A DNA stretch of 64,000 bases from an uncultured Prevotellaceae bacterium (GTDB lineage: Bacteria > Bacteroidota > Bacteroidia > Bacteroidales > Muribaculaceae), in assembly GCA_900318335.1 (NCBI GenBank), contig ONKF01000025.1, forward strand, positions 1-64,000, written 5' to 3'. Below are positions 55,509 through 64,000 of this stretch, one piece after another. The notes beneath the pieces were generated by a model. The model worked only from the letters and a program-made list of their open reading frames with translations, did not search any database and was not told the DNA's origin. The position numbers and the translations under genes were made by a program. Every line of letters begins with the position of its first letter. The first letter of the stretch is position 1.

Positions 55509-56279
55509 ATGGTAAAAAACCGAGTGCCGACACGACCCGACTACATCAAGTGGCTGCTCCTGCTGGGAGCGGCTGCACTTGTTGTGTTTATGGGTTATTA
55601 TGCCTTGAAGCAATATGTGTTGCCCCACTCGGTTCCTGTGGACCGTTTCCGTTATCCCGTCGCGGGCATCGACATCTCCAACCATAACGGCGAAATCGAC
55701 TTTGACGCCGTGGCTGCTGACGATTACCAGTTTGTCTTTATCAAGGCCAGCGAGGGCAAGACCCACAAGGACACCGCGTTTTGCCGCAATTACCAGCAGG
55801 CGAGGGAAGCCGGACTCAAGGTGGGCGCCTACCACTTCTTCCGCAAGAACCGTAGCGGCGAAGAGCAGGCCAGCAACTTCCTGGAGGTCGTGAAGGGCAA
55901 GACACTTGACCTGCCTCTGGTCATCGACCTCGAGGACGACTGGGGCAATGGCGCCACCATCACGCGCGAGACCGCGCTGGAGCGCGTCACCCGGATGATT
56001 TCCATCCTCAAGCAGCATGGCTACGCCATCATGATTTATACCAATGGTGACGGCTACAAGAAGTATTATAAGGGACTTTTGGGCGATAACGACCTGTGGC
56101 TCTGTTCGTTCAACAGTCCCGATTTGTTACCTGGCATGCCACACTGCATCCAGCAGTTCAGCCACGAGGGCAGCGTCAAGGGCGTCAATGGCAAAGTGGA
56201 CTTGAACGTCTTTCGCGGCTCTAAGAAGGAGTGGCAAGAGTACCTCGACAAGGTGAAACAGCAGCAGAAACCCAATTAA
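55509..56279 (+). CDS. GH25 family lysozyme
   Basis: A 256-residue protein with an N-terminal membrane anchor (about 14-35) and a glycoside hydrolase family 25 domain. The catalytic face is shown by AGIDISNHNGEIDF, VFIKASEGKTHKD, VGAYHFFRKN and LVIDLEDDWG (DxE acid pair), and QQFSHEGSVKGVNGKVDLNVF at the C-terminus. Such enzymes cut the N-acetylmuramyl-N-acetylglucosamine bond of peptidoglycan. It probably acts in the periplasm. Confidence 0.92.
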   Translation: MVKNRVPTRPDYIKWLLLLGAAALVVFMGYYALKQYVLPHSVPVDRFRYPVAGIDISNHNGEIDFDAVAADDYQFVFIKASEGKTHKDTAFCRNYQQAREAGLKVGAYHFFRKNRSGEEQASNFLEVVKGKTLDLPLVIDLEDDWGNGATITRETALERVTRMISILKQHGYAIMIYTNGDGYKKYYKGLLGDNDLWLCSFNSPDLLPGMPHCIQQFSHEGSVKGVNGKVDLNVFRGSKKEWQEYLDKVKQQQKPN

Positions 56280-56295
56280 TGATAATCTCTCCACA

Positions 56296-56916
56296 ATGAT
56301 GAAAATGAAAAGACTCATAGCACCCTTAACGGCATTGATGCTCATGTTGCTCGCCGGCAGCATGAACGCTGGTGCCACGGTCTATAACTGGAGCAGGTAT
56401 GACTTGTCGTTTGAGACCCCCGAAGACGGCTTTGTGGTATTCAACACCCAAACCTTCTTTGAAATCCACTGGGAGGACATGGTAATGACCGTGCAGCTCT
56501 ACAGCCAGGACAGGGGCGACGAGAAGAAACTCCTCACAGAGAACCTGCAGCGCAAGGCACTGGGATACAACATGTATGACCTGCATGACGGCAAACTCAA
56601 GGTCAAGGGTTTCAAGAAGACCTATAGCATCGACGGCACCATGCCCGACGGCTCGCGCGCCATCATCGCCGACATCGTTTCCAAGCACCAGAACCTCATC
56701 ATCGAGGTCACGGTCAACTACCTGTACGGAAACCGCGAGATTGTCGAGGACATGATCAAGAGCTTTGCCGAGAACAAGACCAAGCAGCCCAACCACGAGC
56801 GCAAGCGCCAGAAGGTGCAGACCAAGCAGAAGGCCGACCAGGAGAAAAAACAGCGCGAGAAGGAGCAGGAAAAGCAACAGCGTCCTGCCCGCAAGGAGAA
56901 ACTCTATGACGCCTGA
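56296..56916 (+). CDS. Exported conserved hypothetical protein with charged tail
   Basis: A 206-residue protein with a signal peptide (about 1-26, ending MNAGA). Residues of about 30-150 form one domain (YDLSFETPEDGFVVFNTQTF, HWEDMVMTVQLYS, LIIEVTVNYLYGNREIVEDM) that resembles the PsbP/DUF1795-like shape, though I cannot assign it. The last 45 residues are Lys/Gln/Glu-rich. It starts 16 bp after the lysozyme gene. Confidence 0.75.
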   Translation: MMKMKRLIAPLTALMLMLLAGSMNAGATVYNWSRYDLSFETPEDGFVVFNTQTFFEIHWEDMVMTVQLYSQDRGDEKKLLTENLQRKALGYNMYDLHDGKLKVKGFKKTYSIDGTMPDGSRAIIADIVSKHQNLIIEVTVNYLYGNREIVEDMIKSFAENKTKQPNHERKRQKVQTKQKADQEKKQREKEQEKQQRPARKEKLYDA

Positions 56917-57006
56917 CGGTTGCCCTTGTGAAAGCCTGAAAGTTGATGCTGAACCGGTACAATTGATATAGTTTAACTGAAGTTTAACCTCTAATGACGA
57001 TAGCTT

Positions 57007-58248
57007 ATGAAAAAAATTGCACTCCAAGCCTGTATGGCACTGGCCCTGATGACGATGAGCGTCCATGCTCTCGCCCAGGACAGTGAAAAGCCTGCAGTAG
57101 GGCCCGATATGCTCTACGCTCCACTCGTGTATGACAACTATAGCGCCGAGGCTGCCCACAACAAGCCCGCTAAGGCTGGCAATGGCCTCTATGCGCTCGA
57201 TGCCGGCGACGGCTGGTTGCAGGATGCCATGGACAACGCGGGCCGCACTCGTGCCATCCGCCAGCGCGCCATGATTGACAATCCGCAGCTCGTTGCCTAT
57301 AATGCCAACCGCCTGCCCGAGGCACCTCCCGAGGGCGTCATCGCTGGTGATCCCCGTCAGGGTATGCTCACCATCGCCCCGGCCCAGGTGGTCGTCGAGG
57401 ATGTCACCCCGCCCGATGCTCCGGTAGTGCCCATCCACAACTGGCTGCACGTGTTTAACGCCTCGCTGCAGTTCACCCAGGCCTACATCAGCGGCAACTG
57501 GTACCAGGGCGGTGAAAACAACCTGGCCCTGCTCGCCAGTATCAACTGGAACTGCAACCTCAATCAGGATGTTCACCCCAACTGGCTGTTCAATAACGCC
57601 TTGTCCTATAAGTTGGGCGTCTCCACCACCCATGGCGACAGCATCCGCAAGTACCTCATTAACGAAGATAACTTCCTGTTTACATCACAGTTGGGTTACA
57701 AGGCGGTGAAAAACTGGTACTACAGTGCCATGTTGCAGTTCACCACCCAGTTCCTGAACAACTACAAGGTCAATACCCGCACGATGACCGCCGCATTCCT
57801 CTCGCCTGCCGAGTTGAACCTGGGTCTTGGTATGACCTACAGCTACAAGAAGGCCGATGACCGCATGTTCACCCTGGCCATCGCACCCATTTCCTATAAC
57901 CTGAAGTATTGCCGCAACATCACCGACATCGACCCGACACGCTTTGGCATCGATGCGGGCCACCACACCAAGAGCGCTATCGGTAGCAACTTCGAGGCCA
58001 AGTGGCTGTGGCGCTTCACGCCCAACGTGATGCTGACCTCCAGGCTCTACATGTTCACCAACTACCAGTATGTGCAGGGCGACTGGGAGAATACCCTCGA
58101 CCTGTCCATCGGCAAGTACCTGACCACCCAGTTGTTCACCCACCTGCGCTTTGACCGCTCGCGTGCCCGTGACGACGATTGGAACTACTGGCAGTTCAAG
58201 GAGATTCTGAGCCTCGGTATCATCTACCGCTTTGCCACTGTCAACTGA
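57007..58248 (+). CDS. DUF3078 domain-containing protein
   Basis: A 413-residue exported protein with a signal peptide (about 1-24, ending LAQ). A low-complexity stretch is followed by the DUF3078 domain, recognised by LHVFNASLQFTQAYISGNWY, QGGENNLALLASINW and NNALSYKLGVSTTHGDSIRK, and ending LSLGIIYRFATVN. These are Bacteroidetes-specific and beta-rich, probably an outer-membrane barrel. Function unknown. It is followed by two exported-protein genes in the same direction. Confidence 0.85.
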   Translation: MKKIALQACMALALMTMSVHALAQDSEKPAVGPDMLYAPLVYDNYSAEAAHNKPAKAGNGLYALDAGDGWLQDAMDNAGRTRAIRQRAMIDNPQLVAYNANRLPEAPPEGVIAGDPRQGMLTIAPAQVVVEDVTPPDAPVVPIHNWLHVFNASLQFTQAYISGNWYQGGENNLALLASINWNCNLNQDVHPNWLFNNALSYKLGVSTTHGDSIRKYLINEDNFLFTSQLGYKAVKNWYYSAMLQFTTQFLNNYKVNTRTMTAAFLSPAELNLGLGMTYSYKKADDRMFTLAIAPISYNLKYCRNITDIDPTRFGIDAGHHTKSAIGSNFEAKWLWRFTPNVMLTSRLYMFTNYQYVQGDWENTLDLSIGKYLTTQLFTHLRFDRSRARDDDWNYWQFKEILSLGIIYRFATVN

Positions 58249-58257
58249 TAGACTGCC

Positions 58258-58854
58258 GTGACCCGACGCTTTGCCTTCATATTGTCGATTCTCGTGCTGT
58301 TGCCACTCGTGGCGACGGCGGGCAACGGCGTTCCCAAGCGTTCGGTGATACTGGCTGGCATTGACGTGGACTCGATGCGCGTGCGCCTCGACGAGAGCGA
58401 CTTGCAGCCGCTGGAGGGAATCTGGTATTATCCTAACGAGGAGATGACACTGGGCATCGAGCGTTACCGCGGCGAGCACAACGTCGGCTACCGCATCATC
58501 CTGCTGGAGTCGCCCGATATCAATGTCATGCCAGGTACCGTTATCGGTTACATCGCCAGCAGCGCGGTCAACAACAAGTACCAGTTGTGGCTCTATAGCC
58601 AGCGCGACCGTGTCACGTTGACCAAGCCGTTGCAGTGTGTTGCCACGCTCAACTCCACGGCAACCACCCTTACCTTTGACCCGCCGCACTGGAAGATCAA
58701 GGTGCGTGTCAATATCGCCCGCTTCCTGCCCACGCTGTTCAATGGCCTGAGCATTATCCCCGAGAAGGTGGGGGAGTCCCTGCCCTTGGGATTCAGGAAA
58801 ATCTATCCCGAGGACGGCGAGCGTAGTCCGTTTAACCGTGTGCGTTACCTGTGA
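58258..58854 (+). CDS. Exported conserved hypothetical protein, GTG start
   Basis: A 198-residue protein. The only plausible start is GTG at 58258, 9 bp after the DUF3078 gene; it leads directly into a signal peptide (FAFILSILVLLPLVATAGN). The mature part (VDSMRVRLDESDLQPLEGIW, YYPNEEMTLGIERY, TTLTFDPPHWKIKVRV) is beta-rich and unknown to me. The stop codon overlaps the next start (TGATG). Confidence 0.75.
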   Translation: MTRRFAFILSILVLLPLVATAGNGVPKRSVILAGIDVDSMRVRLDESDLQPLEGIWYYPNEEMTLGIERYRGEHNVGYRIILLESPDINVMPGTVIGYIASSAVNNKYQLWLYSQRDRVTLTKPLQCVATLNSTATTLTFDPPHWKIKVRVNIARFLPTLFNGLSIIPEKVGESLPLGFRKIYPEDGERSPFNRVRYL

Positions 58855-59372
58855 TGAAACAGTGGAATTCACATATTTTAACTCTTCCGACCCTACTGTT
58901 GCTGGTATTGGTCCTGCTGTGTGTCAGTACATTAGACGCTGATGCACGTGTGCGAACTACCCGCAAGAACCTGCGCTCGACCGAGGTGCCTGTCGCCGTC
59001 GTCGAGCCCACCGACAGCCTCTTGCCCGACAGCCTCCTTAAGGTGGATCCTAAGGCGGTGACGCTCAAGGGCTACAGCAAGCGTGCCAGCGACAGCAAGG
59101 AATCCTTTTTCATCACCAACAATACCCGTCACCGCATGAGCGCCGTCCGTTTGCTCATGCGATATACGACCATGCAGGGCGAGATGCTCACGCAGCGCAC
59201 GGTCACCGTGCCCGTGAGTCTCAAGCCGGGCGAGACCAAGTTGGTGAGCATCAAGTCGTTTGACGTGCAGCGCCTGTTCTACTACTATGCCGGTCCGCAG
59301 CCACGCAAGGCGGCAACGCCGTTCCAGGTGGCATTCCGTCTCACGGGCTATGATATCCCGGTGGGCAATTAG
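58854..59372 (+). CDS. Exported conserved hypothetical protein
   Basis: A 172-residue protein with a signal peptide (about 10-30, ending DADA). The second half (SKESFFITNNTRHRMSAVRL, LKPGETKLVSIKSFDVQRLF) reads like an Ig-like beta-sandwich. Function unknown. Its ATG overlaps the stop of the previous gene by one base, and the frame is also open from the GTG at 58851. Confidence 0.75.
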   Translation: MKQWNSHILTLPTLLLLVLVLLCVSTLDADARVRTTRKNLRSTEVPVAVVEPTDSLLPDSLLKVDPKAVTLKGYSKRASDSKESFFITNNTRHRMSAVRLLMRYTTMQGEMLTQRTVTVPVSLKPGETKLVSIKSFDVQRLFYYYAGPQPRKAATPFQVAFRLTGYDIPVGN

Positions 59373-59421
59373 AAGAAATCCATAACATTATATATTAAAC
59401 AACACTAATCTAAGTAGAAAA

Positions 59422-61095
59422 ATGAAACATCTGTCAATCCAATTGTTATCGGTTGCCCTGTTTGCACTTGCAGGCTGGGGTGTAGCCGATGCTTGCACCA
59501 ACCTGCTGGTGGGCAAGAATGCCAGTGCCGATGGCTCGACCATCATTACCTATGCTGCCGACAGCCACACGCTGTTCGGTGACCTGCAGTATCTGCCTGC
59601 TGCCGACCATGCTCCTGGCGCGATGCGCGAGATCATCGACTGGGACAGCGGCAAGCATCTGGGTGCCATCCCCGAGGTGGCCCATACCTATGCCGTCGTG
59701 GGTAACATGAACGAGCACCAGGTGACCATCGCCGAGAGTACCTGGGGTGGACGTGAGGAGCTGTGGGACACCACTGGCAACTCGATCATCGACTATGGTA
59801 GCTTGATGTACATCGCCCTGCAGCGTTCCAAGACTGCCCGTGAGGCCATCAAGTGGATGACCGAACTGGTGGCCAAGTACGGCTATGCCAGCGAGGGTGA
59901 GTCCTTCTCGATTGGTGACCCCAACGAGATCTGGATCATGGACATGATCGGTAAGGGTCCTGGTGAGATTGGCGCCGTGTGGGTTGCCATCCGCATTCCC
60001 GATGACTGCATTGCCGGCCATGCCAACAATCCGCGCATCTGGAAGTTTGACATGAAGGACAAGAAGAATGTCATGTACAGTAAGGACGTCATCTCGTTTG
60101 CCAAGAAGAAAGGTCTGTACAACGGCAAGGATGCCGATTTCGCTTTCGCTCCGGTTTATCAGAAATTTGATGCTGGCGCACTGCGCGGCTGCGATGCCCG
60201 CGTGTGGAGCTATTTCAACCGTTTCCACAAGGGCATGGATGCCTATCTGCCCTTTATCTACGGCAAGAAGGGTTCCGAGGTGATGCCTTTGTACGTGAAG
60301 CCCGACCGCAAGGTCAGCGTGCGCGACATGCAGGAGATGATGCGTGACCACTTCGAGGGTACTCCGTTCGACATGACCGTCGATCCCGGTGCAACCACAG
60401 CCTATGGCGTGCCTTACCGCTGGCGTCCCATGGACTTTGAGGTGGATGGCGTGAAGTACAGCCAGGAGCGTGCCATCGCTACCCAGCAGACCGGTTGGGT
60501 GTTTGCCGCTCAGATGCGTTCATGGATGCCCGACGAGGTAGGCGGCTGTTTCTGGTTCGGTGTCGATGATGCCAACACCGCTGTCTTTGTGCCCATGTAC
60601 TGCTGCATCACTCAGGTGCCCGAGAGCTACCGCCAGGGCAAGGCCGACATGTACACCCTGGATTGGGATTGCGCATTCTGGGTCAACAACTGGGTGGCCA
60701 ACCAGGCCTATCACCGCTACTCACAGATGATTGGCGACATCCGCAAGGTGCAGGGCGCTATCGAGGACAACTTTGCCAAGCAGCAGCCCATGATCGAGGC
60801 CCAGGCAATCTCGCTGCTCGCTACCGACCGTGACGCCGCTATCCGCTACTTGACTAACTACTCGGTCAATTCCGGCCAGGATGCTACAGCACGTTACAAG
60901 AAGCTGGGTGAGTACCTGTTCGTCAAGTATCTGGATGGTAACATCAAGAAGGAGAAGGACGGCAAGTTCTTGCGCAACGAGTACGGTACTCCCGCTTCGC
61001 CCACATTTGCTGGCTATACCCAGGAGTACTACGACATGCTCATCAAGGGTCCCAACGGCGGTGACCGTCTGAAAGTCGTAGAACCCGAGTTCTAA
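59422..61095 (+). CDS. C69 family dipeptidase, secreted
   Basis: A 557-residue N-terminal-nucleophile peptidase. After the signal peptide (ending VADA) the sequence begins CTNLLVGKNASADGSTI, with Cys as the nucleophile exposed by processing. Family motifs EVAHTYAVVGNMNEHQVTI and NDPNEIWIMDMIG-type (SIGDPNEIWIMDMIGKGPGE) follow. These enzymes cleave dipeptides, some with specificity for peptidoglycan-derived peptides. It is followed by a strong terminator. Confidence 0.93.
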   Translation: MKHLSIQLLSVALFALAGWGVADACTNLLVGKNASADGSTIITYAADSHTLFGDLQYLPAADHAPGAMREIIDWDSGKHLGAIPEVAHTYAVVGNMNEHQVTIAESTWGGREELWDTTGNSIIDYGSLMYIALQRSKTAREAIKWMTELVAKYGYASEGESFSIGDPNEIWIMDMIGKGPGEIGAVWVAIRIPDDCIAGHANNPRIWKFDMKDKKNVMYSKDVISFAKKKGLYNGKDADFAFAPVYQKFDAGALRGCDARVWSYFNRFHKGMDAYLPFIYGKKGSEVMPLYVKPDRKVSVRDMQEMMRDHFEGTPFDMTVDPGATTAYGVPYRWRPMDFEVDGVKYSQERAIATQQTGWVFAAQMRSWMPDEVGGCFWFGVDDANTAVFVPMYCCITQVPESYRQGKADMYTLDWDCAFWVNNWVANQAYHRYSQMIGDIRKVQGAIEDNFAKQQPMIEAQAISLLATDRDAAIRYLTNYSVNSGQDATARYKKLGEYLFVKYLDGNIKKEKDGKFLRNEYGTPASPTFAGYTQEYYDMLIKGPNGGDRLKVVEPEF

Positions 61096-61125
61096 AATCC
61101 TGTAACCGGGTATTAGAAACCAAAA

Positions 61126-61157
61126 ACCGCACCGATATCACATCGGTGCGGCTTTTT
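61126..61157 (+). terminator. Rho-independent terminator of the C69 gene
   Basis: ACCGCACCGAT pairs with ATCGGTGCGG across a short loop, followed by CTTTTTAT. Confidence 0.85.
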
Positions 61158-61365
61158 ATCTGTTTGTTTCAATCTGTTTACTAACTATTCTTGACCTTAT
61201 TAATAATCAACTAATAACTAATTCACTTTATTACGATGCAAAATTAGAACCATTCCGGCGGGTGTGCAATCGCAAGAATTGGTCATATTTCTCGCAAGAC
61301 ATCATCATAATAGGGGATTTTGTAAAAAACAACAGCCTTAGGCCCGATTTTTGCAAAATAATTGC

Positions 61366-61373
61366 TAACTTTG
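61366..61373 (+). promoter_or_regulatory. -7 box for the TraB/GumN gene
   Basis: TAACTTTG matches TAnnTTTG, 32 bp before ATG 61406. The gap 61096-61405 holds only the terminator and this promoter. Confidence 0.5.
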
Positions 61374-61405
61374 TTCACACAATAATAACCAAAAAACAAA
61401 CGACT

Positions 61406-62293
61406 ATGATTAAACGTATATCTCTGATTCTGGCACTGGTGATGATTGCTCTTGCCGGTCAAGCCCAGTTGCTGTGGAAAGTGAGCGGTAACGGACTGGG
61501 ACGTCCCAGCTACATCTTCGGCACTCATCACATGGCTCCCGCATCGATGATTGATCAGATCTCTGGTATGGATGTGGCCATTGATGGCTGCGATATCGTG
61601 GTAGGCGAGGTGGAGAAGGATAGCCTGATGAGCCCTGAGGTTCAAGCCACCATGGCTCAAGCCATGATTGCCCCGCTCGACAGCACGCTCGACAAGCTCT
61701 ACACTTCCGACGAGTATCGCATCGTGGAACAGGTGTTCAACAAGTACTTCGGCTCCATGGGTGTAAAACTTAGCCAGATGAAGAGCCTCAAGCCTAACGC
61801 CATCAGCACCCAGATGCAAGCGATGCAGGCCATTAAGTATTTCCCTAACTTTGATGCCAATAACCTGATTGACGTCAAGGTGCAGGAGCGTGCCAACGAA
61901 GCAGGTCGCCCCTCGGTAGGTCTTGAAAGTGTGCAGGAGCAGATTGACTTGCTGTTCAATGACCCGTTGACCGTTCAGGCCCAGGGGCTGTTGGAAACCT
62001 GCAAGCAGGACGAATTCTTCCAGGTGCAGTCGGTTGCGCTTTGCGATGCTTATATGGCTCAGGATCTGGATAAGATGTTGTCGATTATGACCGATGCCAC
62101 CATGGGCGGTGACAGCGAGGAGGCGATGGATGCCCTTATCTACAACCGCAACCGTAACTGGGTAGAGAAACTCAAGGTGATGATGCCCGAGCGTGCCGCG
62201 CTCGTGTGTGTCGGTGCCGGCCATCTGCCCGGAGAGCAAGGTCTGCTGCAGTTGCTGCGCAATGCGGGCTACACCGTCGAGCCGATGAAGTAA
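61406..62293 (+). CDS. TraB/GumN family protein, exported
   Basis: A 295-residue protein with a signal peptide (about 1-20, ending GQAQ). The TraB/GumN fold is indicated by SYIFGTHHMAPASMIDQIS at the start, the Glu in IVVGEVEKDS and the C-terminal ALVCVGAGHLPGEQGLLQLL. The His/Glu set suggests metalloprotease-like chemistry, which is not proven for most members. ATG 61406 begins at the signal peptide, although the frame is open from 61262. Confidence 0.88.
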   Translation: MIKRISLILALVMIALAGQAQLLWKVSGNGLGRPSYIFGTHHMAPASMIDQISGMDVAIDGCDIVVGEVEKDSLMSPEVQATMAQAMIAPLDSTLDKLYTSDEYRIVEQVFNKYFGSMGVKLSQMKSLKPNAISTQMQAMQAIKYFPNFDANNLIDVKVQERANEAGRPSVGLESVQEQIDLLFNDPLTVQAQGLLETCKQDEFFQVQSVALCDAYMAQDLDKMLSIMTDATMGGDSEEAMDALIYNRNRNWVEKLKVMMPERAALVCVGAGHLPGEQGLLQLLRNAGYTVEPMK

Positions 62294-62307
62294 TTTTAGT
62301 TGACTTA

Positions 62308-62340
62308 TTGTCGAGATAACAAAAAAATAGTGTATCTTTG
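62308..62340 (+). promoter_or_regulatory. Promoter of gldE
   Basis: TTG at 62308-62310 and TATCTTTG at 62333-62340 are 22 bp apart, and the start codon follows after 29 bp. Confidence 0.6.
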
Positions 62341-62369
62341 TCGCATTATTCAACAAAACGACTTTTATT

Positions 62370-63725
62370 TTGGACCCTGACCCGTTATCGTGCCTATTAT
62401 CGGTACTCTGCACAGCGAGCGGACATCCGCTTGTCACTTTCAACACGCCCGTCACGGGCAGCATTATAGCTATCATTGTCGCCATTTTTGGTTTGTTTTT
62501 GTCGGCATTCAATTCGGGAAGCGAGATTGCCTATTTCTCGTTGCGTCCCGATGATGTGGACGATATCGAGGACACCCACCGCCGCGAGCGGGTGGCCGAG
62601 TTGCTCAGCATGCCCGAGAAACTGCTTGCCACTATCCTGGTGGGCAATAACCTGGTCAATATCATGATTGCTATCGTGTTGAATTATGCGATGAACCAGA
62701 TTTTCAACTTCCATAGCACGGTGGTCAGCTTCATTGTGCAGACGGTTATCCTCACGTTCCTGATTCTGCTCTTCGGTGAGGTGATTCCCAAGCTGTACGC
62801 TACCAATTTCAATGTCAAGTTTGCCGCAATGGCTTCGGCGCCTCTCAAGGCCGCAGTCAAGCTGTTCTCGCCGTTGACGGCCCTGCTGGTGCGCAGCACG
62901 AGCCTTGTCAGCAAGGTGGTGCCCAGCCAGACCGAGGAATTGTCGGTCGATGACCTCACGCGTGCTCTCGAGGTGAGCGAGGTCAAGAATCCCGACGAGA
63001 AGGAGTTGCTCGAGGGTATCCTCTCGTTTGGCGACAAGACGGTGAGCGACATCATGCGTCCCCGTGTCGATGTGGTGGATATCGATCAGGAAGACACCTT
63101 CGATGAGGTGGTGCGCAAGGTCATCGAGACAGGCTACTCACGCATGCCGGTTTATGAGGAGACGCCCGACAACATTAAGGGCATCCTCTATGCCAAGGAC
63201 CTGTTGCCTTACATCGGCAACCGGGACAACACCTTCGAGTGGCAGAAACTCATGCGCCCTGCCTATTTCGTGCCCGAGACCCGCATGCTCGATGACTTGC
63301 TGGAGGACTTCCGCATGAAGAAGATGCACATGGCCATCATTGTCGATGAGTTTGGCTGCACCCAGGGTATTGCCACCCTCGAGGACGTGCTTGAGGAAAT
63401 TGTGGGCGACATCAATGATGAATATGATACCGAGGAAAAGTTCTATAACCGCATCAGCAAGGACACGTGGCTGTTTGATGGTAAGACACTGTTGAGCGAC
63501 TTTGCCCGTGTTCTCGACATCGACGAGGAGGAACTCGGCGAGCATGCCGAGGAGGCTGAGACCATCGCCGGTTTCCTGCTGGACCTCAAGGGCGAATTCC
63601 TCAAGGAGAAAGAGGTCGTCAACCACGGTCGTTTCACCTTCACGGTTGTCAAGGTCGTGAAGTACCGCATCGCCAAGGTCAAAGTCACACTCCACAGCGA
63701 TGAGGAAGACAACGCCGATAAATAA
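62370..63725 (+). CDS. gldE: GldE-like CNNM/CBS (HlyC/CorC family) membrane protein, TTG start
   Basis: A 451-residue protein of the hemolysin C/CorC family, with three or four membrane segments in a DUF21 domain (about 30-200), two CBS domains (about 215-330, IMRPRVDVVDIDQEDTFDEV and GILYAKDLLPYIGN) and a CorC_HlyC domain at the end. In gliding Bacteroidetes the homologue GldE supports gliding and T9SS; non-gliders keep it. The start is TTG at 62370, giving MDPDPLS, a start like that of other GldE proteins; the next Met codons are too far inside. Its promoter leaves a 29-nt leader. Confidence 0.85.
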   Translation: MDPDPLSCLLSVLCTASGHPLVTFNTPVTGSIIAIIVAIFGLFLSAFNSGSEIAYFSLRPDDVDDIEDTHRRERVAELLSMPEKLLATILVGNNLVNIMIAIVLNYAMNQIFNFHSTVVSFIVQTVILTFLILLFGEVIPKLYATNFNVKFAAMASAPLKAAVKLFSPLTALLVRSTSLVSKVVPSQTEELSVDDLTRALEVSEVKNPDEKELLEGILSFGDKTVSDIMRPRVDVVDIDQEDTFDEVVRKVIETGYSRMPVYEETPDNIKGILYAKDLLPYIGNRDNTFEWQKLMRPAYFVPETRMLDDLLEDFRMKKMHMAIIVDEFGCTQGIATLEDVLEEIVGDINDEYDTEEKFYNRISKDTWLFDGKTLLSDFARVLDIDEEELGEHAEEAETIAGFLLDLKGEFLKEKEVVNHGRFTFTVVKVVKYRIAKVKVTLHSDEEDNADK

Positions 63726-63745
63726 TTATTAGTCTCTTCTTATCA

Positions 63746-63782
63746 CAATCAGCCGTAACCCAAAATGGCTGATTGTTTTTTT
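63746..63782 (+). terminator. Rho-independent terminator of gldE
   Basis: CAATCAGCC (63746-63754) pairs with GGCTGATTG (63767-63775) and is followed by TTTTTTT. Confidence 0.85.
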
Positions 63783-63827
63783 GGCACGGGATTTGCTGCA
63801 ATACATATCAGTATTGACCATTTATTG

Positions 63828-64000
63828 ATGACCAGGATGTCAGTAAACAAGAATTTCAACCTCGATGACTATGCACAGTTCTTCAACGACAGCAAGTTGT
63901 GGAAGAAGCTGAGTAAGGTGGCTAAGAAGGCCGGTCGCAAGGCTGTCTATTATGTCCTCGTGCTTTACTATGTCTCCAGGGATCCCGCAGTGCCCACCAG
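63828..64000 (+). CDS. DUF1232 (YkvA-like) protein, cut by the window edge
   Basis: The first 57 or so residues of a frame that runs off the right end. Start ATG at 63828 or 63837 (in frame). KLSKVAKKAGRKAVYYVLVL followed by YYVSRDPAVPT is the beginning of the DUF1232/YkvA domain, a small membrane protein domain of unknown function. Confidence 0.75.
   Translation, partial: MTRMSVNKNFNLDDYAQFFNDSKLWKKLSKVAKKAGRKAVYYVLVLYYVSRDPAVPT

Overview
The window is a bacterial chromosome segment from the order Bacteroidales. The evidence is Bacteroidetes-type promoters with a TAnnTTTG -7 box ahead of many genes, type IX secretion (T9SS) and gliding proteins (PorX, PorW/SprE, GldE), T9SS-like C-terminal sorting domains, a CarboxypepD_reg/TonB-type outer-membrane receptor, DUF3078 and DUF3256 proteins, and an Mrp ATPase without CxxC. 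The family cannot be fixed by reading; Muribaculaceae or a relative is my guess. Most of the window is ordinary, densely packed, GC-rich coding sequence. Three stretches differ: about 25.5-31.8 kb (AT-richer accessory genes), 41.4-42.0 kb and 45.3-50.9 kb (repeat-rich).

Layout. 0-5.6 kb, minus strand: a small membrane protein, PorW and PorX form one operon; PorX has lost an internal piece and is out of frame. 5.9-11.1 kb: rimP-nusA-infB-folK. 11.2-18.3 kb: a secreted leucine-rich-repeat protein with dockerin, then trmB, mrp, an M48 protease, a DUF3256 protein, xseA and xseB, followed by tRNA-Leu(UAG). 18.6-24.7 kb, minus: SpoIIM, membrane protein, DUF4129, DUF4350, MoxR, DUF58 cluster, with a divergent RDD protein. 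25.9-30.9 kb: a WYL regulator followed by a six-gene co-directional array (HIRAN, Sel1, SecG-like, secreted protein, a 464-residue protein with a family-4 uracil-DNA-glycosylase-like cysteine pattern, radical SAM). This is the best candidate for an undescribed system. 31-38.4 kb: lipoproteins, P1 and C26 peptidases, metallophosphoesterase, barrel protein, rhodanese, NUDIX and carboxynorspermidine dehydrogenase.

38.6-52.6 kb: a large TonB-type receptor, a nucleoside-recognition membrane protein and two paralogous secreted cohesin-like/Ig-like proteins. Between and around the paralogues lie a RAYT (REP-associated tyrosine transposase) gene framed by inverted multi-hairpin repeat modules, and further copies of those modules inside a pair of roughly 0.85-1.0 kb direct repeats that bracket the second paralogue. 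I read this as a REP/RAYT element and its non-autonomous progeny. 50.9-64 kb: pyrG, yidC, a TM2 protein, GH25 lysozyme, several secreted conserved proteins, a C69 dipeptidase, a TraB/GumN protein, GldE and the start of a DUF1232 protein.

Several genes connect through T9SS: PorX/PorW regulate or energise it, GldE belongs to the gliding set, and three secreted proteins carry C-termini that look like its sorting signals. No CRISPR array, rRNA, prophage or complete classical insertion sequence was seen. All functional names rest on reading motifs by eye, without database searches.
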